From Namhaeicola litoreus (lineage in GTDB: Bacteria > Bacteroidota > Bacteroidia > Flavobacteriales > Flavobacteriaceae): DNA of 64,000 nucleotides. Both the position numbers and the translations under genes were made by a program. Below, piece by piece: positions 1 to 9,278 of the stretch. Positions within the stretch are counted from its first letter, which is position 1; every line of letters starts with the position of its first letter. The stretch spans positions 744,001 through 808,000 of the forward strand of contig NZ_JBHTMY010000002.1 of the NCBI RefSeq assembly GCF_042679565.1, given 5' to 3'. The notes under the pieces are model-generated. The model searched no databases, was not told where the DNA came from, and worked only from the letters and a program-made list of their open reading frames with translations.

Positions 1-21
1 TAAGATTATTGCTTTCTTCAT
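1..21 (-). CDS. 5' end of a gene running off the left edge (exported protein?)
   Basis: On the minus strand an ATG lies 3 bp past the stop codon of the GWD-like gene and opens MKKAIIL before the window ends. The Met-Lys-Lys followed by hydrophobic residues looks like the start of a signal peptide. The tight spacing suggests cotranscription with the upstream dikinase-like gene. Only seven codons are visible, so neither the product nor the reality of the gene can be confirmed. Confidence 0.35.
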
Positions 22-24
22 AAC

Positions 25-2946
25 TTAAATTTTTTCTGATAATGAGACTTTCTTATTCATGTCCATTTGTGGCGAAATCGAATCCAGATAACCTGAACTT
101 TTTGCCTTTTTATTCTCTACAAAGGGTCGAATTTGAAACAACCAAAGTTTATCGTTCTCAAAGCCCATTTCCATATCATATGCTCCCTGGTAATCGGGAT
201 CTGTTCTCTCCGGAACTTTAGTTCTCACTTCATCCACAATTCGCCTAATTGACTGAATATTATTCTCGTTTAGAATTGGTTTGTCAAAAGAAGTAAACCG
301 TTTTTCTGAACCACCTTTTTTAGATAAATAAACATAGCTCGGCTCCCTCGATGGTGATAATAACTCATTTTCCGCTTTTGTCACAAGCCTTGTCTCTGCC
401 GACTGACCGTCAACTGCACCCCCGGCACCTCTGCTAAAAGCAACTGTAAGATCATCCTTTCCGCCCTTGTTTATTCCCGTCGTAATCACAACCCCAGAAT
501 AATCGACGTTTACACCTGGAATAACCAGAATGGAAGGAAAAACGTATTCCGGATTCAGCAAATATTTCTGCCTCCATTTTAAACTTCTCTCTGTATAAGG
601 CGAGGCCCAGACCCTTTTGATTCCATTCATGATTTCGTCCTTTTTCAAAATATTGAATAACGTGAGGTTTAAGCCGGCCCCGGTAAATTCTTTTAAGTCT
701 TCCATATTCGTATCACTGCGCAGGAAAACTGGGACAGAGCCCAAAGAGCTTCCAAAAACTTTTTTGAATTCTGTTTCCAACTGAGCAACAAAATCTTTAT
801 TCAATTCCATTTTTTCAATGGCAGTTCTCAAGGTACTCATCCTCTCTAGCTGATATTTTTCAATCTCATTGTCATTTTTATTCGCCTTCTTCATCTCCTC
901 TGCCTGATTATAAGTCGCATTCAAATATTCCCAGTAAGAAACAGACTGACCCGGCATCTTGTTATCCAGATGATTTCTAAATATGCCAAAGGGAATGATA
1001 AGACCTTCGACCACATGGTCTGGAAACAGCGATTTTAGCTGACCAAGATTGGCCGCTTTTGGACCGCAAATTTTCCCTGAATCATCGGCATTCACTTCTC
1101 TCATATTGATCACGTTTGTTTCATCGAGTTGAATGCGATCTACAGGCACTTTAATTTTATTGGTATTTCTCTGTTCAGCAGAAAACAATCCCAACTCTTC
1201 CTTGCTCATGTCCTTTTCCAATTTCATCAAAACATTTCCCTTTCCGGTTACTGCATAGAAAACCTTCTGACCTTTATATTTTAAAAGATCCTTGAGATTT
1301 TCACCTGATATTGCGGCATTGGGAATACCCAGGTTTCTCGCGAGCAATTGTACATGAGAAACAAGGTTCCCTTCTGAAATGGTCATGATTCCTGCTACCG
1401 GTTTTAATCCGGAAGGAGGTCTTTCAAAAACATAAATTTTGTCTTTTTCAAAATCCGTTTCTTCAACTGATCCTCGTACAACCTCGAGTTCACCATAGGC
1501 ATATCCAGGATTTAATCCCCTGATTGTGGATTCACCTGAAATTCCCATGACATCATTTTCAAGAGAGGACTGTTTAGAAATAATTGATCCCAATTGACTC
1601 ACGCTCTTTCCCAGATCTAAAACTACAGAAGAGCGAATTCTATCATCAATGAACTGATAAGATTTGGGTTCGAACAAGCTATACCTGGCTACATCTTCTC
1701 CATAAACCGCCTTAACCATGGCTGTACTCCATTCTACAATTCCTCTTGAGCTATTTAAAAACTCCTGCAATTCACCCAGGCTCATCGACTCAGGTAAAGA
1801 TCGATACGCCAAAATACCTTTTACCTCTTCCCATTCCCAAAGCTCGATCAATCCGGATCCCAATGCGGCATAACTGAGCACCTGAATTTTTTTCATCAAT
1901 TCATTGAGGTTTGAGGGCTTCCATTCTTGCGATTGTATGAATAAAATATTTTCGGTCTTGTTGGACAGATCGAGTAGGCCCAACTTGCTTTCAGCACTTT
2001 TAACTTTAGGTAATTCAAATCTTATATTACAGAGAATTTCTGCCAAAGAATGACACTTATCCGCCGCAAAGACTTCTCTTTCATACCCTTTTAAAAGTGC
2101 AGACAATGATTTCTTAAGGTCCTCATTCCCCTGGATTGAGCTCACTTCCTTCAATAATTCTTCTGTACTTACCGGTGTATAATAGGTATTCATGGTTTGC
2201 AAAAGCTCGTCCAATTTCCTTTTTTGATCTGAGCTTAAACTGCTGCCATTTTTCTTTAAAAAATCATTTACAACAGCGATATCGGTCTTATCCGGATTTC
2301 CGTGAATTTTGATCCTGACATCCATAAAGGTTGGCACTTCTTCAGCAATTACTTTAGACTGACTTCTCATGAGTTGCGCGATATTCGAATCTCCCGAATG
2401 AGGCAAATCCTTCAACGACTGTTTGATCAAATAATATTGCTCATCTAAGTTTTTTTGGTCTTTTAAAATTTCCTTGTAAAATTCTATCCCCCATTCTTCT
2501 TCATCTTCAGATTGCATGGCTCCTCTATAAAACTGTCCTTTTTCATAAATCCAGCCGTTATCTACAGTGATCAGATACTTTACAATCTCATATTGTTTTA
2601 ATCGGCTATGGTTATTTTGCGCATCCCAAAATTCTTCGATTTTATTATACGACAAAATATTACCAAAATACAGTTGATGGTTAGTGGCTAGTGCATCCAC
2701 TTCCGGTTTATAGGAGGCGTGTTGGATACCTCCTCCGATCGATTCAGGGCAAGATTCTTTTGGATCTCTTACGGAACCATCTTTACAGAACCATTTAATT
2801 CTGTAATAAGGACCTCTTTCATCTTTTTTAAAAGATTGGATTTGTTTTTTAATGGTACTGACCGGAATTTCTTGAGCAGTTAAAAGGGAACCGTTCAAAA
2901 AAATTCCAATGAACAAAACAAGCATCGCTGATTTAATCATCTGCAT
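25..2946 (-). CDS. Exported glucan-water-dikinase-like protein (phosphohistidine swivel domain plus PPDK-type ATP-grasp)
   Basis: The protein has 973 residues. Residues 1-24 look like a signal peptide (hydrophobic run ending TAQ). Residues 30-450 are an N-terminal region I do not recognise, with several Cys. Residues 470-580 form a PEP-utiliser phosphohistidine swivel domain with the motif SHVQLLARN; H531 is the expected phosphorylated His. Residues 615-945 form a PPDK/PEP-synthase ATP-binding domain: GPKAANL near 628, LRSDTNMEDL at 742-751 and FQIRP at 937-941. The order swivel then ATP domain, with no PEP-binding TIM barrel, is that of plant glucan, water dikinase rather than PEP synthase. 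The RSDxNxEDL..GAGL and IKRVWASPYTER segments also resemble GWD. The reaction is inferred: transfer of the beta-phosphate of ATP through His to an unknown acceptor. Export of an ATP-dependent enzyme is unexpected. Confidence 0.75.
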   Translation of the reverse strand: MQMIKSAMLVLFIGIFLNGSLLTAQEIPVSTIKKQIQSFKKDERGPYYRIKWFCKDGSVRDPKESCPESIGGGIQHASYKPEVDALATNHQLYFGNILSYNKIEEFWDAQNNHSRLKQYEIVKYLITVDNGWIYEKGQFYRGAMQSEDEEEWGIEFYKEILKDQKNLDEQYYLIKQSLKDLPHSGDSNIAQLMRSQSKVIAEEVPTFMDVRIKIHGNPDKTDIAVVNDFLKKNGSSLSSDQKRKLDELLQTMNTYYTPVSTEELLKEVSSIQGNEDLKKSLSALLKGYEREVFAADKCHSLAEILCNIRFELPKVKSAESKLGLLDLSNKTENILFIQSQEWKPSNLNELMKKIQVLSYAALGSGLIELWEWEEVKGILAYRSLPESMSLGELQEFLNSSRGIVEWSTAMVKAVYGEDVARYSLFEPKSYQFIDDRIRSSVVLDLGKSVSQLGSIISKQSSLENDVMGISGESTIRGLNPGYAYGELEVVRGSVEETDFEKDKIYVFERPPSGLKPVAGIMTISEGNLVSHVQLLARNLGIPNAAISGENLKDLLKYKGQKVFYAVTGKGNVLMKLEKDMSKEELGLFSAEQRNTNKIKVPVDRIQLDETNVINMREVNADDSGKICGPKAANLGQLKSLFPDHVVEGLIIPFGIFRNHLDNKMPGQSVSYWEYLNATYNQAEEMKKANKNDNEIEKYQLERMSTLRTAIEKMELNKDFVAQLETEFKKVFGSSLGSVPVFLRSDTNMEDLKEFTGAGLNLTLFNILKKDEIMNGIKRVWASPYTERSLKWRQKYLLNPEYVFPSILVIPGVNVDYSGVVITTGINKGGKDDLTVAFSRGAGGAVDGQSAETRLVTKAENELLSPSREPSYVYLSKKGGSEKRFTSFDKPILNENNIQSIRRIVDEVRTKVPERTDPDYQGAYDMEMGFENDKLWLFQIRPFVENKKAKSSGYLDSISPQMDMNKKVSLSEKI

Positions 2947-3211
2947 AATAAGGGGTTTAGGTAGTTAATTCTTATTGCAAACTAAATTAAGAAAAAATAT
3001 TGTTAACCTAACTAAAGGTGTCATCAACATGGTCTTAAAAAAATTGAGCAAAAAATTTTATGTCCATAAAAGGACCGGGCAAGAATTACATTGCAAACAT
3101 ACTGCAAACTTAATTTGACAAATTAATTTGGTGACTTTGCAATTCAATTCTCAAGAATGAGCTGATGAATCATCACAGTGGGCCAGGGAAATAAGAAATT
3201 TTTTTCTTCTG

Positions 3212-3559
3212 CTAAAAACTCCTCTTTTCAAAATACATCACAATCGCTTCTTTCATTAAAACCGATTGTTCCCCGGGTTTAAGGTAGGGTAGTTCGTCTA
3301 ACACCTTAAAGTGTGGCCAGCCGTCCTTATCAAAATAATCGAACTCGTAATAGCCAAAAGGTTCTAACAAAGTACATATGGCAATGTGCATGATATCGAG
3401 CTTTTCGTCTTTCTTAAACTTTCTGTATCCTTGCCCTAATTCTTGGACTCCGATTAAATAAATGATGCCATCTACGTCTAAAATTTCACCTCCGCCAAAA
3501 AGTTTAGATAATTTCGCTTGAACTTCTTCCCATTGTAATTTTAGTTTTTCGTCTCTCAC
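3212..3559 (-). CDS. Conserved hypothetical protein, 115 aa
   Basis: This is a small soluble protein without signal peptide or membrane segment. It opens with a GTG codon (MRDEKLKL) and has a mixed alpha/beta composition. The centre carries an LDxxxIxxxxLLEPFGYY-like stretch followed by a Trp-Pro-His segment. I cannot assign a family with confidence; it looks like one of the small uncharacterised proteins found across Flavobacteriaceae. A TAnnTTTG element lies 21 bp upstream on the minus strand, which supports its being a real, separately transcribed gene. It is divergent from kbl. Confidence 0.7.
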   Translation of the reverse strand: MRDEKLKLQWEEVQAKLSKLFGGGEILDVDGIIYLIGVQELGQGYRKFKKDEKLDIMHIAICTLLEPFGYYEFDYFDKDGWPHFKVLDELPYLKPGEQSVLMKEAIVMYFEKRSF

Positions 3560-3579
3560 TTTTTCGTTTTTAATGAGGT

Positions 3580-3587
3580 CAAAATTA
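3580..3587 (-). promoter_or_regulatory. Bacteroidetes -7 element for the 115-aa gene
   Basis: Read on the minus strand the octamer is TAATTTTG, a perfect TAnnTTTG, about 20 bp upstream of the GTG start. No TTG lies at -33, so support comes from position and the -7 match alone. Confidence 0.4.
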
Positions 3588-3643
3588 ATCTAATCATGTC
3601 GAATAACCTTCACTTTCTCAAAATCTATCCAAACAGAATTGCT

Positions 3644-3651
3644 TACTTTTG
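3644..3651 (+). promoter_or_regulatory. Bacteroidetes -7 element upstream of kbl
   Basis: TACTTTTG matches TAnnTTTG exactly. It sits 23 bp before the ATG at 3675, which implies a short leader. This favours the 3675 start over an upstream in-frame TTG at 3639, which would lie before the promoter. No clear -33 TTG is visible. Confidence 0.5.
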
Positions 3652-3674
3652 CATATTCCAAAAATAAACTTATT

Positions 3675-4868
3675 ATGTACGGCAAGGTCAAAGCACATCT
3701 TACAGAAGAATTGGCTTCTATCGAAGAGGCAGGTCTTTACAAAAAGGAAAGGATCATCACAAGTGCTCAAGACGCTGTGATTAAAATTTCTACGGGAGAA
3801 GAAGTCATCAATTTTTGCGCGAACAATTATCTCGGTCTTTCAAATCATCCGGAAGTAATTCAAGCAGCAAAAGATACCATGGACACGCATGGCTTTGGCA
3901 TGTCGTCTGTTCGTTTTATTTGCGGAACCCAAGATATTCATAAAGCATTGGAGCAACGTATCGCGCGTTTTTATAAAACTGAAGACACAATCTTATACGC
4001 TGCTGCATTTGACGCGAATGGCGGTGTTTTTGAACCTCTTTTGTCGTCTGAAGATGCGATTATTTCTGATTCTTTAAATCACGCCTCGATTATTGATGGG
4101 GTGCGTTTGTGTAAGGCAGCTAGATATCGATATGAAAATAACGATATGGCAGATCTTGAAAAGCAATTGATAGATGCGAATAAAAAGAATTATCGATTCA
4201 AAATTATCGTAACAGATGGTGTTTTTTCTATGGATGGTATTGTGGCTCAGTTAGATAAAATTTGTGATCTGGCAGATAAATACAATGCGATGGTGATGGT
4301 AGATGAATGTCATGCAGCAGGTTTTATTGGAAAAACAGGTCGAGGTACTGTAGAACTGAAAAATGTGATGGATCGCGTCGATATTGTTACGGGCACACTC
4401 GGCAAAGCTTTAGGCGGAGCAATGGGCGGATATACGACAGGAAAAAAGGAAATTATAGATTTACTTAGACAACGTTCAAGACCCTATTTGTTTTCAAATT
4501 CTCTTGCACCTGCTATCGTTGGAGCATCTTTAAAAGTTTTTGACTTGATAGAAAACGATGTTAGCTTAAGGGATAAATTAGAAGAAAATACCCGCTATTT
4601 CCGCAGTAAAATGGAATCAGCAGGCTTTGATTTGGTGGGAGCTGATGCCGCTATTGTACCAGTGATGCTATACGATGCCAAACTGGCGCAAACCATGGCC
4701 AATGAATTGCTAAAAGAAGGTATTTATGTTATTGGTTTCTTTTTCCCGGTTGTGCCCAAAGAAAAAGCGAGAATTCGCGTTCAATTGAGCGCAGCACATA
4801 GCAAAGAACACATCGATAAAGCAGTAGCCGCTTTTATAAAAGTAGGAAAAAAATTAAATGTTATTTGA
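3675..4868 (+). CDS. kbl: Glycine C-acetyltransferase (2-amino-3-ketobutyrate CoA ligase)
   Basis: This is a PLP-dependent alpha-oxoamine synthase of 397 residues, the usual Kbl length. It cleaves 2-amino-3-ketobutyrate with CoA to give glycine and acetyl-CoA in threonine degradation. Visible motifs are the N-terminal FCANNYLGLSNHP, VDECHAAGFIG (PLP-binding Asp region) and TGTLGKALGGAMGG, whose Lys forms the Schiff base. The N-terminus MYGKVKAHL and the length favour Kbl over the related 8-amino-7-oxononanoate and serine palmitoyl transferases. The ATG at 3675 was chosen because a -7 element lies just upstream. No threonine dehydrogenase (tdh) gene is adjacent. The stop is 8 bp before queD, so kbl probably leads a kbl-queD-lpxH-radA transcript. 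Confidence 0.9.
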   Translation: MYGKVKAHLTEELASIEEAGLYKKERIITSAQDAVIKISTGEEVINFCANNYLGLSNHPEVIQAAKDTMDTHGFGMSSVRFICGTQDIHKALEQRIARFYKTEDTILYAAAFDANGGVFEPLLSSEDAIISDSLNHASIIDGVRLCKAARYRYENNDMADLEKQLIDANKKNYRFKIIVTDGVFSMDGIVAQLDKICDLADKYNAMVMVDECHAAGFIGKTGRGTVELKNVMDRVDIVTGTLGKALGGAMGGYTTGKKEIIDLLRQRSRPYLFSNSLAPAIVGASLKVFDLIENDVSLRDKLEENTRYFRSKMESAGFDLVGADAAIVPVMLYDAKLAQTMANELLKEGIYVIGFFFPVVPKEKARIRVQLSAAHSKEHIDKAVAAFIKVGKKLNVI

Positions 4869-4876
4869 GATCGGCC

Positions 4877-5338
4877 ATGCAAAAGAAAGTAATAAGGATC
4901 ACCAAACATTTTGATTTCGAATCTGCCCATGCTTTGTATGGTTATGACGGAAAATGTAAGAACATTCACGGGCATAGCTACCATTTGTACGTTACCGTAA
5001 TTGGTACGCCCATAAACGATTTGAATCATGTCAAGAACGGAATGGTTTTAGATTTTGGCGATCTTAAAAAGATTGTCAAAGATGAAATTGTTGATGTATT
5101 TGATCATGCTACAATTCTAAATAAAAATTCACCACATGCCGAGTTGGCAAAAGATTTAGAAGGGCATGCGCATAGACTCGTTATGGTACCCTACCAACCT
5201 ACTAGTGAAAATATGCTTTTCGATTTTGCAGAAAGGATTAAAAAACAATTACCTCAAAATGTTTCCTTACATTCGTTAAAACTATTTGAAACAGCAAATT
5301 CTTATGCGGAATGGTTTGCTGCAGACCAAGTTGAATAA
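4877..5338 (+). CDS. queD: 6-carboxy-5,6,7,8-tetrahydropterin synthase (PTPS/QueD family)
   Basis: The protein has 153 residues. H18 (FESAHAL), H31 and H33 (NIHGHSYH) are the three zinc ligands of the 6-pyruvoyl-tetrahydropterin synthase fold, and C27 is placed as the catalytic Cys. In bacteria this family normally converts dihydroneopterin triphosphate to carboxytetrahydropterin for queuosine and other 7-deazaguanine products. The other que genes are not in this window, so a pterin-related role cannot be excluded. The ATG at 4877 gives the typical N-terminus; an in-frame TTG overlaps the kbl stop. lpxH begins 4 bp after its stop. Confidence 0.85.
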   Translation: MQKKVIRITKHFDFESAHALYGYDGKCKNIHGHSYHLYVTVIGTPINDLNHVKNGMVLDFGDLKKIVKDEIVDVFDHATILNKNSPHAELAKDLEGHAHRLVMVPYQPTSENMLFDFAERIKKQLPQNVSLHSLKLFETANSYAEWFAADQVE

Positions 5339-5342
5339 TCAG

Positions 5343-6095
5343 ATGAATTTAAGTAAAGCCAAAAAAATATATTTCGCCTCAGATCAGCATTTCGGAATTC
5401 CATCCACAGAGAAAAGCAAAATCAGAGAACTAAAATTTATTGAATGGCTGGATACGATCAAAAAAGATGCCGATGCTATTTTTCTACTGGGCGATCTTTT
5501 TGACTTTTGGTTTGAATATCAAAAAGTAATTCCAAAAGGGTATGTCAGAGTTTTAGGAAAACTGGCTGAAATTAGAGACAGTGGAATTCCTATTATGTTT
5601 TTCGTCGGCAATCACGATTTATGGATGGAGGATTACTTTCAAACCGAACTCAATATTCCGGTTTTCAGAACTCCCCAGCAATACACGTTTCAGGGAAAGC
5701 ATTTTTTAATTGGTCATGGAGACGGTTTAGGCCCAGGAGATAAGGGGTATAAAAGGATGAAAAAAGTATTTACAAACCCTTTTTCAAAATGGCTTTTTAG
5801 ATGGTTTCATCCTGATTTAGGGGTAAAATTTGCTCAATACCTTTCAACCCAAAATAAATTAATTTCGGGTGATGAAGATGTGATATTCTTAGGTGAGGAA
5901 AATGAGTGGCTCGTTCAATACGCCAAGAAAAAACTTGAAACAAAACATTTTGATTTCTTTATTTTTGGACATAGACATCTGCCTATGGAAATAAAAATCG
6001 GGGAGAGTTTATATATCAATACAGGTGATTGGATTCGCCATTTTACCTATGCAGAATTTGATGGAGAGCAATTGTCATTAAAAAAATTCTTGTGA
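5343..6095 (+). CDS. lpxH: UDP-2,3-diacylglucosamine diphosphatase
   Basis: This is a calcineurin-type metallophosphoesterase of 250 residues. All metal-binding blocks are present: SDQHFG (D14, H16), GDLFDFW (D51), GNHDLW (N90, H91), GHGDG and FGHRHLP. It hydrolyses UDP-2,3-diacylglucosamine to lipid X in lipid A synthesis at the inner face of the inner membrane. The length and the GDLFDFWFEY block fit LpxH rather than a general phosphoesterase. The ATG at 5343 follows the queD stop by 4 bp; longer in-frame starts overlap queD. radA follows after a 1-bp gap, so translation is probably coupled. Confidence 0.88.
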   Translation: MNLSKAKKIYFASDQHFGIPSTEKSKIRELKFIEWLDTIKKDADAIFLLGDLFDFWFEYQKVIPKGYVRVLGKLAEIRDSGIPIMFFVGNHDLWMEDYFQTELNIPVFRTPQQYTFQGKHFLIGHGDGLGPGDKGYKRMKKVFTNPFSKWLFRWFHPDLGVKFAQYLSTQNKLISGDEDVIFLGEENEWLVQYAKKKLETKHFDFFIFGHRHLPMEIKIGESLYINTGDWIRHFTYAEFDGEQLSLKKFL

Positions 6096-6096
6096 G

Positions 6097-7452
6097 ATGG
6101 CGAAAGTAAAATCCAGTTTCTTTTGTCAAAATTGTGGCGCCCAATTTCCAAAATGGGCAGGCAAATGTACTTCTTGTCATGAGTGGAACACCATTGTAGA
6201 AGAGATTATTCAAAAAGAGGAAAAAAGAAATTGGAAATCTTCAAATAGTGCCAAAAGAGTAAATAAAGCCCTTCAAATACATGAGATTTCTACCTTACAA
6301 GAAGATAGAATCCACACAAATAACCACGAACTCAATCGCGTTTTAGGTGGTGGTTTGGTTCAAGGGTCCGTCGTGCTGTTAGGAGGAGAACCCGGTATTG
6401 GTAAATCTACCCTTTTATTGCAAATCGCCTTGTTGATGAAACAAAAAGTGCTGTATGTTTCTGGTGAAGAAAGCCAATCTCAGATCAAGCTTCGGGCAGA
6501 ACGATTAAAAGGAATTAATCCCAATTGTTTGATCCTGACAGAAACAAAAACACAAAATATTTTTAAAACTATGGAAGAGATTGTACCAGATGTCTTGGTC
6601 ATCGATTCTATACAAACCCTTCATACCGATTTTATAGAAGCTTCTCCCGGCAGTATTTCTCAGATACGTGAAACGACAGCTGAACTTATCAAATTTGCCA
6701 AAGAAACCAATACTCCTGTCGTGCTTATTGGTCATATTACCAAAGAAGGTACAATTGCAGGACCAAAAATTTTAGAACATATGGTCGATGTCGTTTTGCA
6801 GTTCGAAGGGGATAGAAACCATACTTATAGAATTTTAAGGGCACAAAAAAATAGGTTTGGTTCAACGGCAGAGTTAGGCATCTATGAAATGCAAAGTACG
6901 GGCTTGAGAGAGGTGACTAATCCTTCCGAAGTATTAATTTCAGAAAAAGACACAGACCTTACAGGGACTTCTATTGCGGCGACTTTGGAGGGAATGCGTC
7001 CTTTGATGATAGAAGTACAGGCATTGGTGAGTACAGCGGTTTATGGAACACCTCAACGCTCTTCTACAGGGTATAATTTAAAAAGATTGAACATGCTTTT
7101 GGCAGTTCTTGAAAAACGAGCCGGATTTAGATTGGGTGCAAAAGACGTTTTTTTGAATATCGCCGGCGGTCTGAATGTAGAAGATCCTGCCATAGACCTC
7201 GCTGTAGTATGTGCCATTTTATCTTCAAATGAAGACGTGGCTATCCCTCAAAATTTTTGTTTTGCGGCAGAAGTTGGACTTTCAGGAGAAATTAGAGCCG
7301 TGAACCGCGTAGAACAAAGAATTATTGAAGCTGAAAAATTGGGTTTTGAAAAAATAATCCTATCTAAATTCAATAAAATTCCTTCAAAAAATCACAAAAT
7401 CGAATTGATTAAAGTGTCTAAGATAGAGGATGTTGTCAAGGTTCTTTTTTAG
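6097..7452 (+). CDS. radA: DNA repair protein RadA
   Basis: The protein has 451 residues in the standard order. An N-terminal C4 zinc finger uses C10, C13, C24 and C27. A RecA-like ATPase follows with Walker A GGEPGIGKST at about 96-105 and the RadA-specific KNRFGS motif near residue 250. The C-terminal half is a Lon-protease-like domain (GGLNVEDPAIDLAVV). RadA is a DnaB-type helicase that drives branch migration of recombination intermediates. It is the last gene of the kbl-queD-lpxH-radA run; 60 bp containing a promoter element separate it from the ABC exporter. Confidence 0.95.
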   Translation: MAKVKSSFFCQNCGAQFPKWAGKCTSCHEWNTIVEEIIQKEEKRNWKSSNSAKRVNKALQIHEISTLQEDRIHTNNHELNRVLGGGLVQGSVVLLGGEPGIGKSTLLLQIALLMKQKVLYVSGEESQSQIKLRAERLKGINPNCLILTETKTQNIFKTMEEIVPDVLVIDSIQTLHTDFIEASPGSISQIRETTAELIKFAKETNTPVVLIGHITKEGTIAGPKILEHMVDVVLQFEGDRNHTYRILRAQKNRFGSTAELGIYEMQSTGLREVTNPSEVLISEKDTDLTGTSIAATLEGMRPLMIEVQALVSTAVYGTPQRSSTGYNLKRLNMLLAVLEKRAGFRLGAKDVFLNIAGGLNVEDPAIDLAVVCAILSSNEDVAIPQNFCFAAEVGLSGEIRAVNRVEQRIIEAEKLGFEKIILSKFNKIPSKNHKIELIKVSKIEDVVKVLF

Positions 7453-7478
7453 AAGTATATGTCTATTTGTCTGGATTT

Positions 7479-7486
7479 TAAATTTG
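7479..7486 (+). promoter_or_regulatory. Bacteroidetes -7 element upstream of the ABC exporter
   Basis: TAAATTTG is a perfect TAnnTTTG, 25 bp before the ATG at 7512, in the gap between radA and the exporter. No -33 TTG sits at the expected spacing. Confidence 0.45.
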
Positions 7487-7511
7487 GCTCGATAATGGCC
7501 AAGCAAACAAC

Positions 7512-9248
7512 ATGAGCAAGAAAAAAGTATCGTATAAATGGGCTTTTAAGGAATTTATCTGGCCCAGAAAAGGAATCGTATTAGTAGGATTGATTTTGAT
7601 TATTTTCAAAAGTTTGTCGGGTTTGGTATTGCCTTATGCCAGTAAGAACCTGATAGACGAGGTAATTCCTAACAGAGATATGAAGGCGCTTTCTTTGCTC
7701 CTGGCCGCAGTTTGTTTTGCGATATTAATTCAAGCGGTAACATCTTTTTTATTGACAAAAATTTTGAGTGTGGAAGCGCAGCATCTGATCTCCAAACTAA
7801 GGGCTCAAGTACAAAAGAAATTACTAAAACTACCTGTCAGTTTTTTTGATAATCAAAAGTCAGGAGCCTTGGTTTCAAGGGTTATGACAGATGTTGAAGG
7901 TGTAAGAAATTTGGTAGGTACGGGTCTGGTTCAACTCATAGGAGGTTCAATTACAGCAATAATTTCCTTGATTATTCTGTTAAAAATTAATGCAACCATG
8001 ACTTTTTTTGTTTTGGTTCCCGTTTCACTTTTCGCTTTTATAGCACTTAAAGCTTTTGGAAAAATTCGTCCCATCTTTAGAGAAAGAGGAAAAATTAATG
8101 CCGAAGTTACAGGCAGATTGACAGAAACATTGAACGGAATTCGTGTAATAAAAGGGTTTAATGCCGAAAATCAAGAAAGTAAAACTTTTGAAGACGGTGT
8201 GGAAAAACTCTTTTTGAACGTAAAAAAAAGTTTGACAGCAACGGCATTGATTACGAGTTCATCGGCATTCTTATTGGGATTGGCCTCTGCAGGAATCATG
8301 GGAATTGGTGGTTATTTTATCATGAATGAAAGCATGACCTATGGTGAATTTGTATCATTTACACTTTTCTTAGGTTTTATGATCGCTCCGATTGTTCAAA
8401 TGAGTAACATAGGTTCTCAGCTCACAGAAGCCATGGCCGGCTTAGACAGAACCCAAGAATTGATGGAAATGGCAGAAGAACAAGATCCCTTAAATAGAAA
8501 TATCGTTTTACAAGAAATTAAAGGCGATCTAAAGTATAAAGACGTCTCTTTCTCTTATGAAAAGGGAAAAGAAGTACTGCACAGTATTTCTTTTGATGCT
8601 CCGGCTGGAAGCGTAACTGCCTTGGTAGGTTCATCTGGTTCAGGAAAGTCGACCATTGCGGGTCTAGCAGCCACTTATTTAAATCCCAATAGCGGTTTAA
8701 TTACCATTGATGGCATTGACTTAACTAAGGTCGATTTGTCGAGCTATAGAAGTCAGCTAGGGGTAGTTCTTCAAGACGACTTTTTGTTTGAAGGTACTAT
8801 TCGTGAGAATATTTTATTTCCAAGACCAGAGGCCAGTGAAGAGCAGTTATTGGCGGCAGTGAAAGGAGCTTATGTAAATGAATTTACTGAAAGATTTGAG
8901 GAAGGTTTGGATACAGTAATCGGAGAACGAGGGGTAAAACTCTCGGGGGGCCAAAGACAAAGAATTTCTATTGCAAGAGCTATTTTGGCCAATCCTAAAA
9001 TTATTTTGTTAGATGAAGCAACGTCGAATCTAGACACTGAAAGTGAGATGTTTATTCAAAAAAGTTTGCATTCACTTATGCAAAATAGAACGACTTTAGT
9101 CATCGCTCACCGCTTGAGTACAATCAAACAAGCTGACCAAATTTTGGTGATAGAAAATGGAAATATTGCCGAAAGAGGAAATCATGAAGAACTCATTGAG
9201 AAAAAGGGAAGATATTATGATTTATATACCTACCAAAGTAAAATTTAA
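7512..9248 (+). CDS. ABC exporter, fused permease and ATPase (MsbA-type)
   Basis: The protein has 578 residues. An N-terminal six-helix ABC transmembrane domain (about 1-315) contains the coupling-helix region VSFFDNQKSGALVSRVMTD. The ATP-binding cassette has Walker A GSSGSGKST near 373, a Q-loop VLQDDFLF, signature LSGGQRQR near 477, Walker B IILLDEAT and H-loop AHRLST. One half-transporter per gene means it works as a homodimer in the inner membrane. The fold fits a lipid or drug exporter such as MsbA, which would agree with nearby lpxH, but the substrate cannot be read from sequence. It has its own promoter element and converges on the DUF4421 gene with a 30-bp gap. Confidence 0.88.
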   Translation: MSKKKVSYKWAFKEFIWPRKGIVLVGLILIIFKSLSGLVLPYASKNLIDEVIPNRDMKALSLLLAAVCFAILIQAVTSFLLTKILSVEAQHLISKLRAQVQKKLLKLPVSFFDNQKSGALVSRVMTDVEGVRNLVGTGLVQLIGGSITAIISLIILLKINATMTFFVLVPVSLFAFIALKAFGKIRPIFRERGKINAEVTGRLTETLNGIRVIKGFNAENQESKTFEDGVEKLFLNVKKSLTATALITSSSAFLLGLASAGIMGIGGYFIMNESMTYGEFVSFTLFLGFMIAPIVQMSNIGSQLTEAMAGLDRTQELMEMAEEQDPLNRNIVLQEIKGDLKYKDVSFSYEKGKEVLHSISFDAPAGSVTALVGSSGSGKSTIAGLAATYLNPNSGLITIDGIDLTKVDLSSYRSQLGVVLQDDFLFEGTIRENILFPRPEASEEQLLAAVKGAYVNEFTERFEEGLDTVIGERGVKLSGGQRQRISIARAILANPKIILLDEATSNLDTESEMFIQKSLHSLMQNRTTLVIAHRLSTIKQADQILVIENGNIAERGNHEELIEKKGRYYDLYTYQSKI

Positions 9249-9278
9249 TGTTGTATAACATGCTGAATTAATTTTTTT

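Noticed and set aside
3029..3118. 29-residue plus-strand frame in the gap before the 115-aa gene
   Set aside because: It is short, has no signal-like or domain feature, and no promoter element directly upstream.
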